DNA of 64,000 bases from Halomonas campaniensis (GTDB lineage: Bacteria > Pseudomonadota > Gammaproteobacteria > Pseudomonadales > Halomonadaceae), in the NCBI RefSeq assembly GCF_002211105.1, contig NZ_JPUA01000003.1, positions 62,001 to 126,000 of the forward strand, read 5' to 3'. Below are positions 33,725 to 43,003 of the stretch, piece after piece; within the stretch, counting starts at the first letter, position 1; the number at the start of each line of letters is the position of its first letter. The notes beneath the pieces are model-generated. The model made no database searches. It worked only from the letters and a program-made list of their open reading frames with translations, and was not told the origin of the DNA. The position numbers were made by a program, and so were the translations under genes.

Positions 33725-34639
33725 GTGCCACGCAATGAGGTTTCCATCGCGATGTTTGAACGACATGCTTATTTGACTACCGCAGAAGTCGCTGACTACC
33801 TGCGCTTAAAAGAGCGCAAAGTGTATGACCTGGTGCGCCAAGGTCAGATTCCGTGCAGCCGGATAACGGGAAAGCTGCTGTTTCCCCGCCAACAAATAGA
33901 CCTATGGGTGTTAAATCACTTGGAAGGTGATCAGGCGCAGCGCTTAACAGTGCCGCTCGTGGTGGCTGGTAGTCAGGATCCGCTGTTGGAGTGGGCTATT
34001 CGGGAAAGTGGCTCTGATCTGGCGATGCTCTGCCAAGGCAGTGGCGACGGCGTACGGCGATTGCTTGACGGCAAGGCGATGTTAGCGGGTATTCATCTGC
34101 TCGATGCTTCCACCCAACGCTACAACGAACCCGATGCACTCGGCTTAAGCGGCATGCGTGATCTATTGATAGTGCGCTGGGCCAAGCGTCGCCAGGGGCT
34201 GCTTCTGCCAGCTGGCAATCCGCTGAAGATCGCCAGGCTGAGTGATTTAAAACGAACCGGCGTCCGTGTGGCTCATCGTCAGCCAGATGCTGGGGCAGCA
34301 AGGCTGCTGAGCTGTTTGCTAAGCCAAGCAGGGATAGAGAGCACGGCGCTGAACTGGGCCCCACACGCCTCCTTAAACGAGGATGATTTGGCGCTCAGCA
34401 TTGGTCAGGGCGAGGCCGATGTTGGGCTGGGGGTTGAAGCCGCTGCCCATCGCCAGCAATTGGACTTCGTTCCCCTTTGCGAGGAGCCGTTTGATTTAAT
34501 CATGCGGCGTCGCAGCTATTTCGAGGCTTCTATACAGCGTCTGTTGGCGTTTGCGCATCAAGCCCGCTTTGCGGAGCGTGCAGCACAGTTAGGTGGTTAT
34601 CATCTCGCTGAAATAGGTAAAATCGTACATAACGCTTAG
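33725..34639 (+). CDS. Excisionase-type helix-turn-helix regulator with periplasmic-binding-like domain
   Basis: 304 residues from a GTG with AGGGG seven bases upstream. Residues about 16-60 form a MerR/excisionase-like helix-turn-helix (LTTAEVADYLRLKERKVYDL, then a PRQQIDLWV wing). The rest matches a type II periplasmic-binding-like ligand domain. The gene is divergent from tupBCA. In the molybdate field, one-component regulators with such a fused binding domain are known, so this protein probably senses tungstate or molybdate in the cytoplasm and controls tupBCA. It lacks the ModE Mop-type domain. Function is inferred from domains and position. Confidence 0.85.
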   Translation: MPRNEVSIAMFERHAYLTTAEVADYLRLKERKVYDLVRQGQIPCSRITGKLLFPRQQIDLWVLNHLEGDQAQRLTVPLVVAGSQDPLLEWAIRESGSDLAMLCQGSGDGVRRLLDGKAMLAGIHLLDASTQRYNEPDALGLSGMRDLLIVRWAKRRQGLLLPAGNPLKIARLSDLKRTGVRVAHRQPDAGAARLLSCLLSQAGIESTALNWAPHASLNEDDLALSIGQGEADVGLGVEAAAHRQQLDFVPLCEEPFDLIMRRRSYFEASIQRLLAFAHQARFAERAAQLGGYHLAEIGKIVHNA

Positions 34640-34745
34640 CGCAGGGCCGATAGCCTCGATTCATTAGCAGGGTAGCTTGACGCTGTTACTATATGCGCCA
34701 CACTAGTGGAGCGTTACAGACGCAAATCATCACGAAAAGGAGAGC

Positions 34746-35312
34746 ATGATGAAACAAGCACTGAATGGTAAACGAGTGGCTATTTTAGCCGCCGCTGGTT
34801 TTGAAGAGTCTGAGTTGAGCGTGCCGCGTGCCGCGCTGCAGAAAGAGGGCGTTGAGGTTCACGTGGTCACTCCCGATGGCAAGGGGATTAAGGCTTGGGC
34901 GGAAACCGACTGGGGTGATACCTACGAAGCTGATAAAGCCCTTTCAGATGTCAATGAGTCTGACTACCACGCGTTGGTACTGCCCGGTGGCTTATTCAAT
35001 CCCGATGAGCTGCGCACCAACGACGAGGCATTAAGCTTTGTAAAGGCGTTTTTCCAAGCAGGTAAGCCCGTGGCAGCGATTTGTCATGCCCCATGGATAT
35101 TGATAAATGCAGGCGTAGTGGAAGGACGTCGTATGACCTCCGTTCCTAGCGTTGCACAAGACCTGCTCAATGCTGGTGCTGAATGGGTGGATGAGCCTGT
35201 CGTTGTTGATAGTGGGCTAGTGACCAGCCGCACACCGAAAGACTTGGATGCCTTCAATGCCAAGTTACTTGAAGAGCTTCAGGAAGGGCGTCACTCCGGT
35301 CAACACGCTTGA
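34746..35312 (+). CDS. DJ-1/PfpI family protein (YhbO-like stress protein/deglycase)
   Basis: 188 residues. The family nucleophile is Cys113 in VAAICHAPW with His114 beside it and the conserved Glu near residue 20 (GFEESEL). YhbO/PfpI relatives protect against oxidative and glyoxal stress; a protein-deglycase function is reported but debated. Two ATG codons at 34746 and 34749 follow AAAAGGAG. The stop overlaps the start of the App1-family gene by one base (TGATG), so they are co-translated. Confidence 0.9.
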   Translation: MMKQALNGKRVAILAAAGFEESELSVPRAALQKEGVEVHVVTPDGKGIKAWAETDWGDTYEADKALSDVNESDYHALVLPGGLFNPDELRTNDEALSFVKAFFQAGKPVAAICHAPWILINAGVVEGRRMTSVPSVAQDLLNAGAEWVDEPVVVDSGLVTSRTPKDLDAFNAKLLEELQEGRHSGQHA

Positions 35313-36430
35313 TGGGCATACTGCGCCAGTGGGCAAGCTTTGTTAAAAGGCTTGTCCACGTTATTGCCAAACCTATTAAAGGAGAGAGTGGCCGCGGTGG
35401 CATGGTGGTTCATCCCTATCGTGGCTACGGTTCCCAGCAGGAAATATTTGTCATGGGGAGGGTGTTTCGCCAGGCGGCGCTTGGCCGGGCGATCCCACGC
35501 CATGGCATTTGGCGCGATACCGCAGATGTAGCGCGGCGAATTTTGCGCCGTGGCCTTGCCGATGCGCAGGTGGAAATACACATAGGCGACAATCAGCTCT
35601 GCGTGGGGACGGATCGCGATGGATATTTCGATGTGCACCTGCCGATCAGTCATGCGCTACCCATTGATGTCTCCTGGCACCGCGCCGATATTTTGGTGCA
35701 CTGCCCCCATCAAACCCCAGTGCGCACTCACGTTGAAGTATACGTACCGCCTCCCGAAGCAGATTTGCTGGTGATCAGCGATATCGATGACACTGTGATG
35801 TTTACCGGCGTGGCGGAAAAGCTCAAAATGCTTTATCGCCTATTTGTCAAAAAACCCCACCGCCGCACCGCTTTCCCTGGAGTGGCCTCGCTCTATCAAG
35901 CACTGCATCGTGGCGTGAGTGAGCGCGCCGAACGGCCCATTCTGTATGTCTCCCGGGGGCCTTGGGCCATTTATGAAATGCTCGAAACCTTTTTTCAGAT
36001 CAACCGCATTCCCGTTGGGCCGATTATTTTTTTACGCGAGTGGGGCATCTCGTTGCGCCGCCCATGGCCGCGGCGTGCCGAAGAGCACAAGCGTGATCTG
36101 ATCGACCGCATGTTGACCCTCTACAGCGAGATGCCCTGCATTCTGATCGGCGACAGCGGTCAACACGATCCAGAAGTCTATTTCGAGATCGTGAAAGCCT
36201 ACCCTGACCGGATAAAAGCCATCTATATCCGCCGGGTGGATAAAAACCCCAAGCGTGAGCAGGCTATCCAGCGGTTGCGGGATGAGTTGGTGGGTACCCA
36301 GTGTGAGCTGGTGTTAGCCGCCGATAGCGTTCTGATTGCCGAGCATGCCCACGCCCAGGGCGATATCTCTGCCCACGGCTTAGCGGCGGTCAAGCGCGAC
36401 GTGGAGGAGCATCGCAACACGTCTGCATAA
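35312..36430 (+). CDS. App1 family protein (DUF2183), HAD-like phosphatase domain
   Basis: 372 residues from the ATG at 35312, which shares a base with the preceding stop; a TTG at 35309 is less likely. An N-terminal domain (1-150) precedes a catalytic domain with SDIDDTVMFTG (Asp157, Asp159), the DxDxT motif of phosphatidate phosphatase App1, then RPILYVSRGPW and LIGDSGQHDPEVY, which carry the remaining HAD motifs. Yeast App1 is a Mg-dependent phosphatidate phosphatase; the bacterial substrate is not known. No signal peptide is visible. Confidence 0.85.
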   Translation: MGILRQWASFVKRLVHVIAKPIKGESGRGGMVVHPYRGYGSQQEIFVMGRVFRQAALGRAIPRHGIWRDTADVARRILRRGLADAQVEIHIGDNQLCVGTDRDGYFDVHLPISHALPIDVSWHRADILVHCPHQTPVRTHVEVYVPPPEADLLVISDIDDTVMFTGVAEKLKMLYRLFVKKPHRRTAFPGVASLYQALHRGVSERAERPILYVSRGPWAIYEMLETFFQINRIPVGPIIFLREWGISLRRPWPRRAEEHKRDLIDRMLTLYSEMPCILIGDSGQHDPEVYFEIVKAYPDRIKAIYIRRVDKNPKREQAIQRLRDELVGTQCELVLAADSVLIAEHAHAQGDISAHGLAAVKRDVEEHRNTSA

Positions 36431-36574
36431 CCCCACCCTCACACAACGCTGTTGCCGAGCCAGTCCCCATGGTAAAAGCTAAGCTGATAAGCACTCATCT
36501 GATAAGCGCTAGGCTGAGAAAAACCTGTTGACCGTCGGTTGTCTAACGGCGGTTGTTGATGAATAGAGACTGCC

Positions 36575-37249
36575 ATGGTTGTTCTGCTGATCATTTTCGC
36601 ACTGGTTGTTTTTGTGCTTCCCAATGCATGGGCCAAGTGGGTGCTCAAACGCCATACTCGTGGTCGTGACGATTATCCTGGCACTGGGGCAGAGCTTGCC
36701 GATCATTTGCTGCGCCGACTGGGTATTGAGGGCGCGAGTGTCGAGCGCACCGAGTTCGGTGACCACTACGACCCGGAAACCCGCTGCGTGCGGCTCTCCC
36801 CGGATAATTACGACGGTCGTTCGCTAACCGCCGTCACCGTCGCTGCCCACGAGGTAGGCCACGCTATTCAGCACTATCAGGGTTATGCGCCGCTGCTGGC
36901 GCGTAGCCGGTTAGTGGGCGTGGCGCAAAAAGCCGAAAAACTCGGCGCTATACTGATGATGGCCGCGCCTTTTCTATTTCTACTAACGCGTTTGCCGGGT
37001 GGTTTGGCGATAGTGATAGCCATCGCCGTCATTAGCTTTGGCACTGCCGCATTGGTGCATCTAGTGACCCTGCCGGTCGAGTTCGATGCCAGTTTTAACC
37101 GCGCACTGCCGCTGCTTAAAGAGTACGTGCCGCCTTACGATATGCCCGGCGCCCGCCACGTACTCACCGCTTGCGCCTTTACCTACGTAGCCGCCTCGCT
37201 CGCCAGTGTTATGAACCTGGGGCGCTGGCTGGTGATTTTGCGACGGTGA
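36575..37249 (+). CDS. Membrane zinc metallopeptidase (YugP family)
   Basis: 224 residues: an N-terminal membrane helix (about 2-22), the zinc motif HEVGH (92-96), two more helices (about 127-165) and a C-terminal helix. The layout DHYDPETRCVRLSPDNYDG before the HEVGH motif is typical of PF04298-type neutral zinc peptidases. The substrate is unknown. Upstream 36431-36574 contains two copies of CTGATAAGC but no clear promoter. Confidence 0.88.
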   Translation: MVVLLIIFALVVFVLPNAWAKWVLKRHTRGRDDYPGTGAELADHLLRRLGIEGASVERTEFGDHYDPETRCVRLSPDNYDGRSLTAVTVAAHEVGHAIQHYQGYAPLLARSRLVGVAQKAEKLGAILMMAAPFLFLLTRLPGGLAIVIAIAVISFGTAALVHLVTLPVEFDASFNRALPLLKEYVPPYDMPGARHVLTACAFTYVAASLASVMNLGRWLVILRR

Positions 37250-37268
37250 GTTTGAAAGCGTGCAGCGC

Positions 37269-38279
37269 CTACCCCGATTTATTCGCCAAAATCACCGCCC
37301 TTCTGGGCGCAGGGTAACCTTCGATTGTGCGGCTGCGATCGTTCGGGTCAAGAAAATCCGCCAAAGATTGGTAAGTCATCCACTCCGTCGATCGCTGCTC
37401 TTCTAACGTAGTAACGGCTTCGTCCACAACACGCACATTGGTAAAACCACAGCGTTCCAGCCAGTGGCATAGCGCTTTGGAAGAGGGCAGGAAGTAGACG
37501 TTGGGCATGGCGGCATAACGTTCGCCGGGCACAAACACGGTCTGCTCGTCGCCTTCGACCACCAGGGTCTCCAGCACCAGTTCGCCACCCGGTGTGAGCA
37601 CCGCTTTTAGCTGCTGAAGATGCTCAAGGGGGGCAGGGCGATGGTAGAGCACGCCCATGGAAAATACCGTATCGAAAAAGCCCAGGTTCTCGGGCACATC
37701 TTCGATGCCTACTGGCAAGAACTGCGTTCTACCGTCATCGGCATCGCCGACGAAGTGGCGTACCGCCTGAAACTGCCAGTAGAAACGCGGCGAAGGGTCG
37801 ATCACCAACACAAAGGCCGCGCCAGCACCTGCCATCCGCCAAGCGTGGTAGCCGCTGCCACCGCCGACATCGAGCACTTTGCGATATTTTAGCGGTGCAA
37901 GGTGTGGCGCCACTCTTTGCCATTTCCAGTCCGAACGCCACTCGGTATCAATATGAATGCCACCCAGTTGAAAAGGGCCTTTACGCCACGGGGCGAGCTT
38001 TCTCAGTAGGTTAAAGCACTGGCGCTGCTGGCTATCGCTAAGTGCCAGATCAACGCTGACGATGTCGCTGTTCAAGTCTACATGCCGTTCGGAAGGGAGC
38101 GAGGGCAGTTTAGCGACGGCTTTTTCCCAGGCGGATAAATCGCCATGGCGGTTACGGTCAAGCCCGTGAGCTAACTGCTCGGGCAGCTTCGCTAGCCAGG
38201 GTGTTAGCGAGGCATCCAGCGTGGCTTGATCTAAAAACGCCTGATAAATTGCGCGATGATCGTCGGATAGCGGCGCCAC
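37269..38279 (-). CDS. cmoB: tRNA U34 carboxymethyltransferase
   Basis: 336 residues beginning at GTG, with GGAGG seven bases upstream and located only two bases after the cmoA stop. It has the methyltransferase fold motif VLDVGGGSGYHAWRM and CmoB-specific stretches GPFQLGGIHIDTEWRSDWKW and MGVLYHRPAPLEHL. CmoB transfers the carboxymethyl group from carboxy-SAM to 5-hydroxyuridine at tRNA position 34, making cmo5U. It forms an operon with cmoA. Confidence 0.95.
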   Translation of the reverse strand: MAPLSDDHRAIYQAFLDQATLDASLTPWLAKLPEQLAHGLDRNRHGDLSAWEKAVAKLPSLPSERHVDLNSDIVSVDLALSDSQQRQCFNLLRKLAPWRKGPFQLGGIHIDTEWRSDWKWQRVAPHLAPLKYRKVLDVGGGSGYHAWRMAGAGAAFVLVIDPSPRFYWQFQAVRHFVGDADDGRTQFLPVGIEDVPENLGFFDTVFSMGVLYHRPAPLEHLQQLKAVLTPGGELVLETLVVEGDEQTVFVPGERYAAMPNVYFLPSSKALCHWLERCGFTNVRVVDEAVTTLEEQRSTEWMTYQSLADFLDPNDRSRTIEGYPAPRRAVILANKSG

Positions 38280-38281
38280 CT

Positions 38282-39025
38282 TTAACCCTCCTTAAACGCA
38301 ATGAGCGAGGCAAAGTTGAGGTACTGGAACCAGGTCATCGAGCGTGGGAAGCCTGCCTGCTTCAGGCGCCCATGCAGTGCGTCAAGCGTGTCCGGTACCA
38401 GCACGTTCTCTAGTGCCGTGCGCTTTTGGCTGATTTCCAGATCGCTGTAGCCGTTGGCGCGCTTAAAGTCGTGGTAGCGCTCTACCCGCCAGGCGTTGTC
38501 CCGCTCGTCGGCGTCGACGGTTTTCTCAGAGAGAATCAGCACGCCGCCGGGTTCCAGCGCTGCATACAGCCGGGTTAATAGCGCATCACGGTCTGCTGCA
38601 GGTAGAAATTGCAGCGTAAAATTGAGAATGATCATGCCCGAAGGCGCATACTCCAGGGTACGAATGTCGGCTTCTTCCACCTGCATGGCGTACGCTGGGC
38701 ACTCGTCAGCAAAGGTTTGCCGTGCTTTAGAGGTCATGGCGGGAGAGAGGTCGACCCCTGTGTAGCGAAAGGCGTCAGGCGCCAGCGCGCCTGCCAGTGC
38801 AAGGCCGGAAGCGCCCAGCGAACAGCCCAGATCATAGACATGGGCGCCATGGCGCAGGTGTCGCTGGGCAATTAAGCTCAACATGCCGAGAATTTGCCCA
38901 TAGCCGGGTACCGATCGGCGGATCATATCAGGGAAACAGGCGACCACCTTTTCGTCGAACGAGAACCGTGCAACTCGGTCAAGGGGTGTCGAAAAGATAG
39001 CGTCACGGTAAGATGCATCACTCAT
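38282..39025 (-). CDS. cmoA: Carboxy-S-adenosyl-L-methionine synthase
   Basis: 247 residues from the ATG at 39025; the frame is open further upstream but the protein clearly begins at MSDASYRDAIFSTPLDRV, as in other CmoA proteins. The SAM-binding motif is VYDLGCSLGASGLAL. CmoA makes carboxy-SAM from SAM and prephenate. It is the first gene of cmoAB and is divergent from pgi. CmoM, the last enzyme of the pathway, is encoded about 16 kb away. Confidence 0.95.
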   Translation of the reverse strand: MSDASYRDAIFSTPLDRVARFSFDEKVVACFPDMIRRSVPGYGQILGMLSLIAQRHLRHGAHVYDLGCSLGASGLALAGALAPDAFRYTGVDLSPAMTSKARQTFADECPAYAMQVEEADIRTLEYAPSGMIILNFTLQFLPAADRDALLTRLYAALEPGGVLILSEKTVDADERDNAWRVERYHDFKRANGYSDLEISQKRTALENVLVPDTLDALHGRLKQAGFPRSMTWFQYLNFASLIAFKEG

Positions 39026-39166
39026 GGGCAAGCCGGGATCATGGAAAAGGCGTGCTAGTTTACGCGCCCTTAATTGACTAGAACAGGCCTGGCTAGCACA
39101 GACTCGCCTAGAACAGCCCTGTTTAATGAACCCCGCTGCAAGGATCGACGCCACTGGAGAAGCTAA

Positions 39167-40849
39167 ATGGCCTCAGCATCAAGCGCTACACCCGATACGT
39201 TGCCAGCATGGCAAACGTTAAAGCATCACGCTGAAACGCTGCAGCACGTTCACCTAAAAACGCTGTTTGGCACCGAGCCCTCGCGCTGGGAGAGCTTTAC
39301 TCGCCAGGTGGCGGGCTTGACGCTGGATCTCTCTAAGCAGCGCTGGGATGACGATACGCTCGAGCATCTGTTTACGCTGGCCAGCGAAGCGGGCGTTCCC
39401 TCTGCTATTGAAGCGCTGCTGAGCGGTAAGCGAGTGAACGTCAGTGAGAATCGCCCGGCATTACACACGGCGCTGCGTTTGCCCGCCGATGCGACGCTTG
39501 AGTTGGAAGGTGAAGATATCGTCGCCGCCGTGCACGAAAGCCTTGCCCAAATGGAGCGTCTGGTGTGTCGGCTGCACGCAGGACAGTGGCGCGGTGCCAC
39601 CGGCAAGCCGATTCGGCATGTGGTTAACCTGGGCGTAGGCGGTTCAGATCTGGGCCCATTAATGGTTACTCATGCCTTGGGGGATTTTCGGCCCAAAGAT
39701 ATTCATCCGGTGGAGGTGCATTTTGCTTCCACTATGGATGGCTCCCAGTTAGCGGATTATCTGAGCCGGTTGAATCCTGAAACCACCATCTTTGTGCTGT
39801 CGTCCAAATCGTTTACCACTATTGATACGCTCTCTAACGCCAACACTGCCCGTGAGTGGCTCTTGAGCCGCTTGACCCAGCATGGGGCGACGCCGATTAG
39901 CGCTGAGCTGGTGGTGCGTCAGCACTTTATTGGTGTATCGGCGAGCCCTGAGAAAATGACCGAATGGGGCATTGCGGAGGATCACCAGTTAACCTTCTGG
40001 GAGTGGGTGGGCGGACGCTACTCGCTATGGGGCACCATTGGGCTACCGATTGCGTTGGTGGTCGGCATGGCGAATTTCCGCGAGTTTTTAGCTGGCGCTC
40101 ACACGATGGATCGCCATTTTGCTGAAGCGGAAATGTCGGAGAACCTGCCCGTGCTGTTGGCGTTAGCGGGCATCTGGAACGTCAATTTTCTGGATATTCG
40201 CGCGCACTCCATTCTGCCGTATGATGGCCGCTTGGAGTATTTCGCCGCCTACCTTGAGCAGCTTGAGATGGAGTCCAACGGCAAATCGGTCACTCGCCAA
40301 GGCCAACCGGTAAACTACTCCACCTGCCCGGTGCTCTGGGGTCAGCTTGGCCCCAATGCTCAGCACGCGTTCTACCAGTTGCTGCACCAGGGCACTCAGC
40401 CGGTAGTATGTGATTTTATCGCGCCGCTCAAGCGTTATGACGAGGTGGAAGACCCGGATACCCGCCGTCACCTTAAAACCCAGCACCGTTTGGCACTGGC
40501 CAACTGCTTTGCTCAGTCCCGTGTTCTTATGCTTGGCGATGACGCCTTGGAAGATGACGGCCCACGGCCGGAACACAAGCGCTACCGCGGAAACCAGCCC
40601 TCGACAACGGTGCTGCTTGACCAGCTCACCCCTGCGACCCTGGGATCACTTATCGCGCTTTACGAGCACAAGGTCTTTGTTCAGGCGGTGATTTGGGATA
40701 TCAATCCGTTCGACCAGTGGGGCGTTGAGTTGGGTAAACAGATTGCCACCGATACCCAGAAAATCATCGACGGTGATGGCGACCTATCGCGGATGGATGC
40801 CTCAAGCCGTGGGTTGATTGAAGCATTTTGGGCGGCGGAGCAGGAGTGA
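39167..40849 (+). CDS. pgi: Glucose-6-phosphate isomerase
   Basis: 560 residues (E. coli 549). Two SIS-type sugar isomerase domains are present, with NLGVGGSDLGP and VLSSKSFTTIDT in the phosphate-binding part, the catalytic Glu region GGRYSLW, and a C-terminal INPFDQWGVELGK motif bearing the active lysine. It interconverts glucose-6-phosphate and fructose-6-phosphate. GGAG precedes the ATG. It is divergent from cmoA and 147 bases upstream of parE. Confidence 0.95.
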   Translation: MASASSATPDTLPAWQTLKHHAETLQHVHLKTLFGTEPSRWESFTRQVAGLTLDLSKQRWDDDTLEHLFTLASEAGVPSAIEALLSGKRVNVSENRPALHTALRLPADATLELEGEDIVAAVHESLAQMERLVCRLHAGQWRGATGKPIRHVVNLGVGGSDLGPLMVTHALGDFRPKDIHPVEVHFASTMDGSQLADYLSRLNPETTIFVLSSKSFTTIDTLSNANTAREWLLSRLTQHGATPISAELVVRQHFIGVSASPEKMTEWGIAEDHQLTFWEWVGGRYSLWGTIGLPIALVVGMANFREFLAGAHTMDRHFAEAEMSENLPVLLALAGIWNVNFLDIRAHSILPYDGRLEYFAAYLEQLEMESNGKSVTRQGQPVNYSTCPVLWGQLGPNAQHAFYQLLHQGTQPVVCDFIAPLKRYDEVEDPDTRRHLKTQHRLALANCFAQSRVLMLGDDALEDDGPRPEHKRYRGNQPSTTVLLDQLTPATLGSLIALYEHKVFVQAVIWDINPFDQWGVELGKQIATDTQKIIDGDGDLSRMDASSRGLIEAFWAAEQE

Positions 40850-40996
40850 CCTATCCCCGGCGCCCCTATTATGAAACATGGCTAGATATACAGCTTTTTG
40901 CTTTTCCGCTATCCTGTGCGTCTTTGCAAGCCGCCAATTACTCGTTTCAGCATTCAATATGGCTGCCAGTACGATTTTTCAGGGAACCGACGTTAC

Positions 40997-42892
40997 ATGA
41001 CCCAGTTTGATGCCTCCCAGTACGGCGCGAGTTCCATCGAAGTCCTGTCGGGCCTCGAGCCGGTACGTAAGCGTCCCGGTATGTATACCGACACCACTCG
41101 CCCCAACCACCTTGCCCAGGAAGTCATTGATAACAGTGTCGATGAGGCGCTAGCAGGCCATGCCACCCAAATCAGCGTTGTGCTGCATAGCGACGGCGGG
41201 ATCGAAGTGCAGGACAATGGCCGGGGTATGCCGATTGACCTGCACCCTGAGCATGGCGTATCCGGCGTTGAGCTGATTTTTACCAAGCTGCACTCGGGAG
41301 GCAAATTCTCCTCCACCAGCTACCGCTTCTCCGGCGGCTTGCACGGTGTTGGGGTTTCGGTGGTGAATGCGCTATCACGCCGACTGGATGTCGAAGTCAC
41401 CCGCGATGGCGCCCGCCATGCCATGGCCTTCGAGTTTGGTGAGAAAGTCGAAGAGCTGCATGAAATTGGCAAAGCGGCCAAGCGGGCGAGTGGCACGCTG
41501 GTGCGTTTCTGGCCCGATGAGAGCTACTTCGATAGTCCCAAGCTAGCGCTAACCCGGCTGAAGCATTTGCTGCGCGCTAAAGCGGTGCTCTGCCCCGGCT
41601 TAAAAGTCACCTTGGTAGAGCCTGATGGCACTTCTACCGAGTGGGAGTTCGCCGATGGCCTGCGCGACTATCTCGTTGAAGCCACCGACGGCTATGAAGT
41701 GTTGCCCCGAGAGCCCTTTGTTGGCCACTTTAACGACGACGAACACGGCGTGGACTGGGCGATCCAATGGCTACCGGAAGGCGGCGAAGCGCTGCTGGAG
41801 AGCTACGTTAACCTGATTCCTACGCCCCAGGGCGGCACCCATGTAAACGGCTTCCGTTCCGGGCTATTGGACGCACTGCGCGAGTTCTGCGAATACCGCA
41901 ACCTGTTGCCCCGCGGCATCAAACTCACCGCCGATGATCTCTGGGAACGCACTTCCTTTGTGCTCTCGGTGAAGATGCTCGACCCCCAATTTGCCGGGCA
42001 AACCAAAGAGCGGCTCTCGTCGCGAACGATTGCCGGTTTTGTTTCCGGGGTGGTTAAAGACGCTTTCTCGCTATGGCTGAACCACCACGTGGATCAAGCC
42101 GAGGCGATTGCCGAGCTGGTGATCAGCGCGGCGCAGAATCGCCAGAAAAAAGCCAAAAAAGTCGCCCGTAAAAAGGTCACCTCCGGCCCGGCGCTACCCG
42201 GCAAACTGGCGGACTGCTCCGGCCAAGACCCCGCCCAAAGCGAGCTGTTTTTAGTCGAGGGGGACTCCGCCGGCGGCAGTGCCAAACAGGCCCGCAACCG
42301 GGAAACCCAGGCGATACTGCCGCTGCGCGGTAAAATCCTGAATACCTGGGAAGTGGAGACCCACGATATCTACGGCTCTCAGGAGGTGCACGATATCGCG
42401 GTTGCCATTGGTGCCGACCCTGGCAGCGCTGATCTGGAAAAACTGCGCTACCACAAAATCTGCATTCTCGCCGATGCCGACTCCGACGGCCTGCACATCG
42501 CCACGCTGCTGTGTGCGCTGTTTGTACGCCACTTCCCGAGCTTGGTCGATGCCGGCCACGTCTATGTGGCGATGCCGCCGCTTTACCGCATCGATCTGGG
42601 GAAAGAAGTGCACTATGCCCTGGATGAGAGCGAAAAGGCCGCCATTCTCAAGCAGTTGGCCAGTAAGCGCGGCACACCCAATGTGCAGCGCTTTAAAGGC
42701 TTGGGTGAGATGAGCCCGCTGCAGCTACGTGAAACCACCATGTCGACGGAAACCCGCCGCTTGGTGCAGCTCACTCTAGCAGAGGGTGATGGCACGATAG
42801 AGATGATGGATATGTTGCTGGCTAAAAAACGTGCCGGTGATCGCAAAAAATGGCTGGAAGATTATGGCAACCTCGCCGACATCGAGGTGTAG
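40997..42892 (+). CDS. parE: DNA topoisomerase IV subunit B
   Basis: 631 residues from the ATG at 40997. GHKL ATPase motifs are NSVDEAL, DNGRGMP and GGLHGVGVSVVNALS; the TOPRIM domain has EGDSAGGSAKQARN, where GyrB would have GRDR-type residues, and DADSDGLHI. The length is that of ParE rather than the longer gammaproteobacterial GyrB. With ParC it unlinks sister chromosomes. parC is not immediately next: a chemoreceptor gene lies between. Confidence 0.95.
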   Translation: MTQFDASQYGASSIEVLSGLEPVRKRPGMYTDTTRPNHLAQEVIDNSVDEALAGHATQISVVLHSDGGIEVQDNGRGMPIDLHPEHGVSGVELIFTKLHSGGKFSSTSYRFSGGLHGVGVSVVNALSRRLDVEVTRDGARHAMAFEFGEKVEELHEIGKAAKRASGTLVRFWPDESYFDSPKLALTRLKHLLRAKAVLCPGLKVTLVEPDGTSTEWEFADGLRDYLVEATDGYEVLPREPFVGHFNDDEHGVDWAIQWLPEGGEALLESYVNLIPTPQGGTHVNGFRSGLLDALREFCEYRNLLPRGIKLTADDLWERTSFVLSVKMLDPQFAGQTKERLSSRTIAGFVSGVVKDAFSLWLNHHVDQAEAIAELVISAAQNRQKKAKKVARKKVTSGPALPGKLADCSGQDPAQSELFLVEGDSAGGSAKQARNRETQAILPLRGKILNTWEVETHDIYGSQEVHDIAVAIGADPGSADLEKLRYHKICILADADSDGLHIATLLCALFVRHFPSLVDAGHVYVAMPPLYRIDLGKEVHYALDESEKAAILKQLASKRGTPNVQRFKGLGEMSPLQLRETTMSTETRRLVQLTLAEGDGTIEMMDMLLAKKRAGDRKKWLEDYGNLADIEV

Positions 42893-42925
42893 ATAAAAAG
42901 TAGATAAGCTTTAACAATACGTGGT

Positions 42926-42952
42926 TATAGTAACGCGCACTTGAGCCGATAG
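42926..42952 (+). promoter_or_regulatory. Sigma-28 (FliA) type promoter for the chemoreceptor gene
   Basis: GCCGATAG (42945-42952) matches the sigma-28 -10 element GCCGATAA at 7 of 8 positions. Exactly 11 bases upstream lies TATAGTAA (42926-42933), which matches TAAAGTTT at 5 of 8. The spacing is the one used by flagellar promoters, and the downstream gene is a chemoreceptor. Confidence 0.6.
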
Positions 42953-43003
42953 TTGAATGTGGGGCTTAAAAACACATAAACGGGCATTCATAGGGGAAAG
43001 ACG

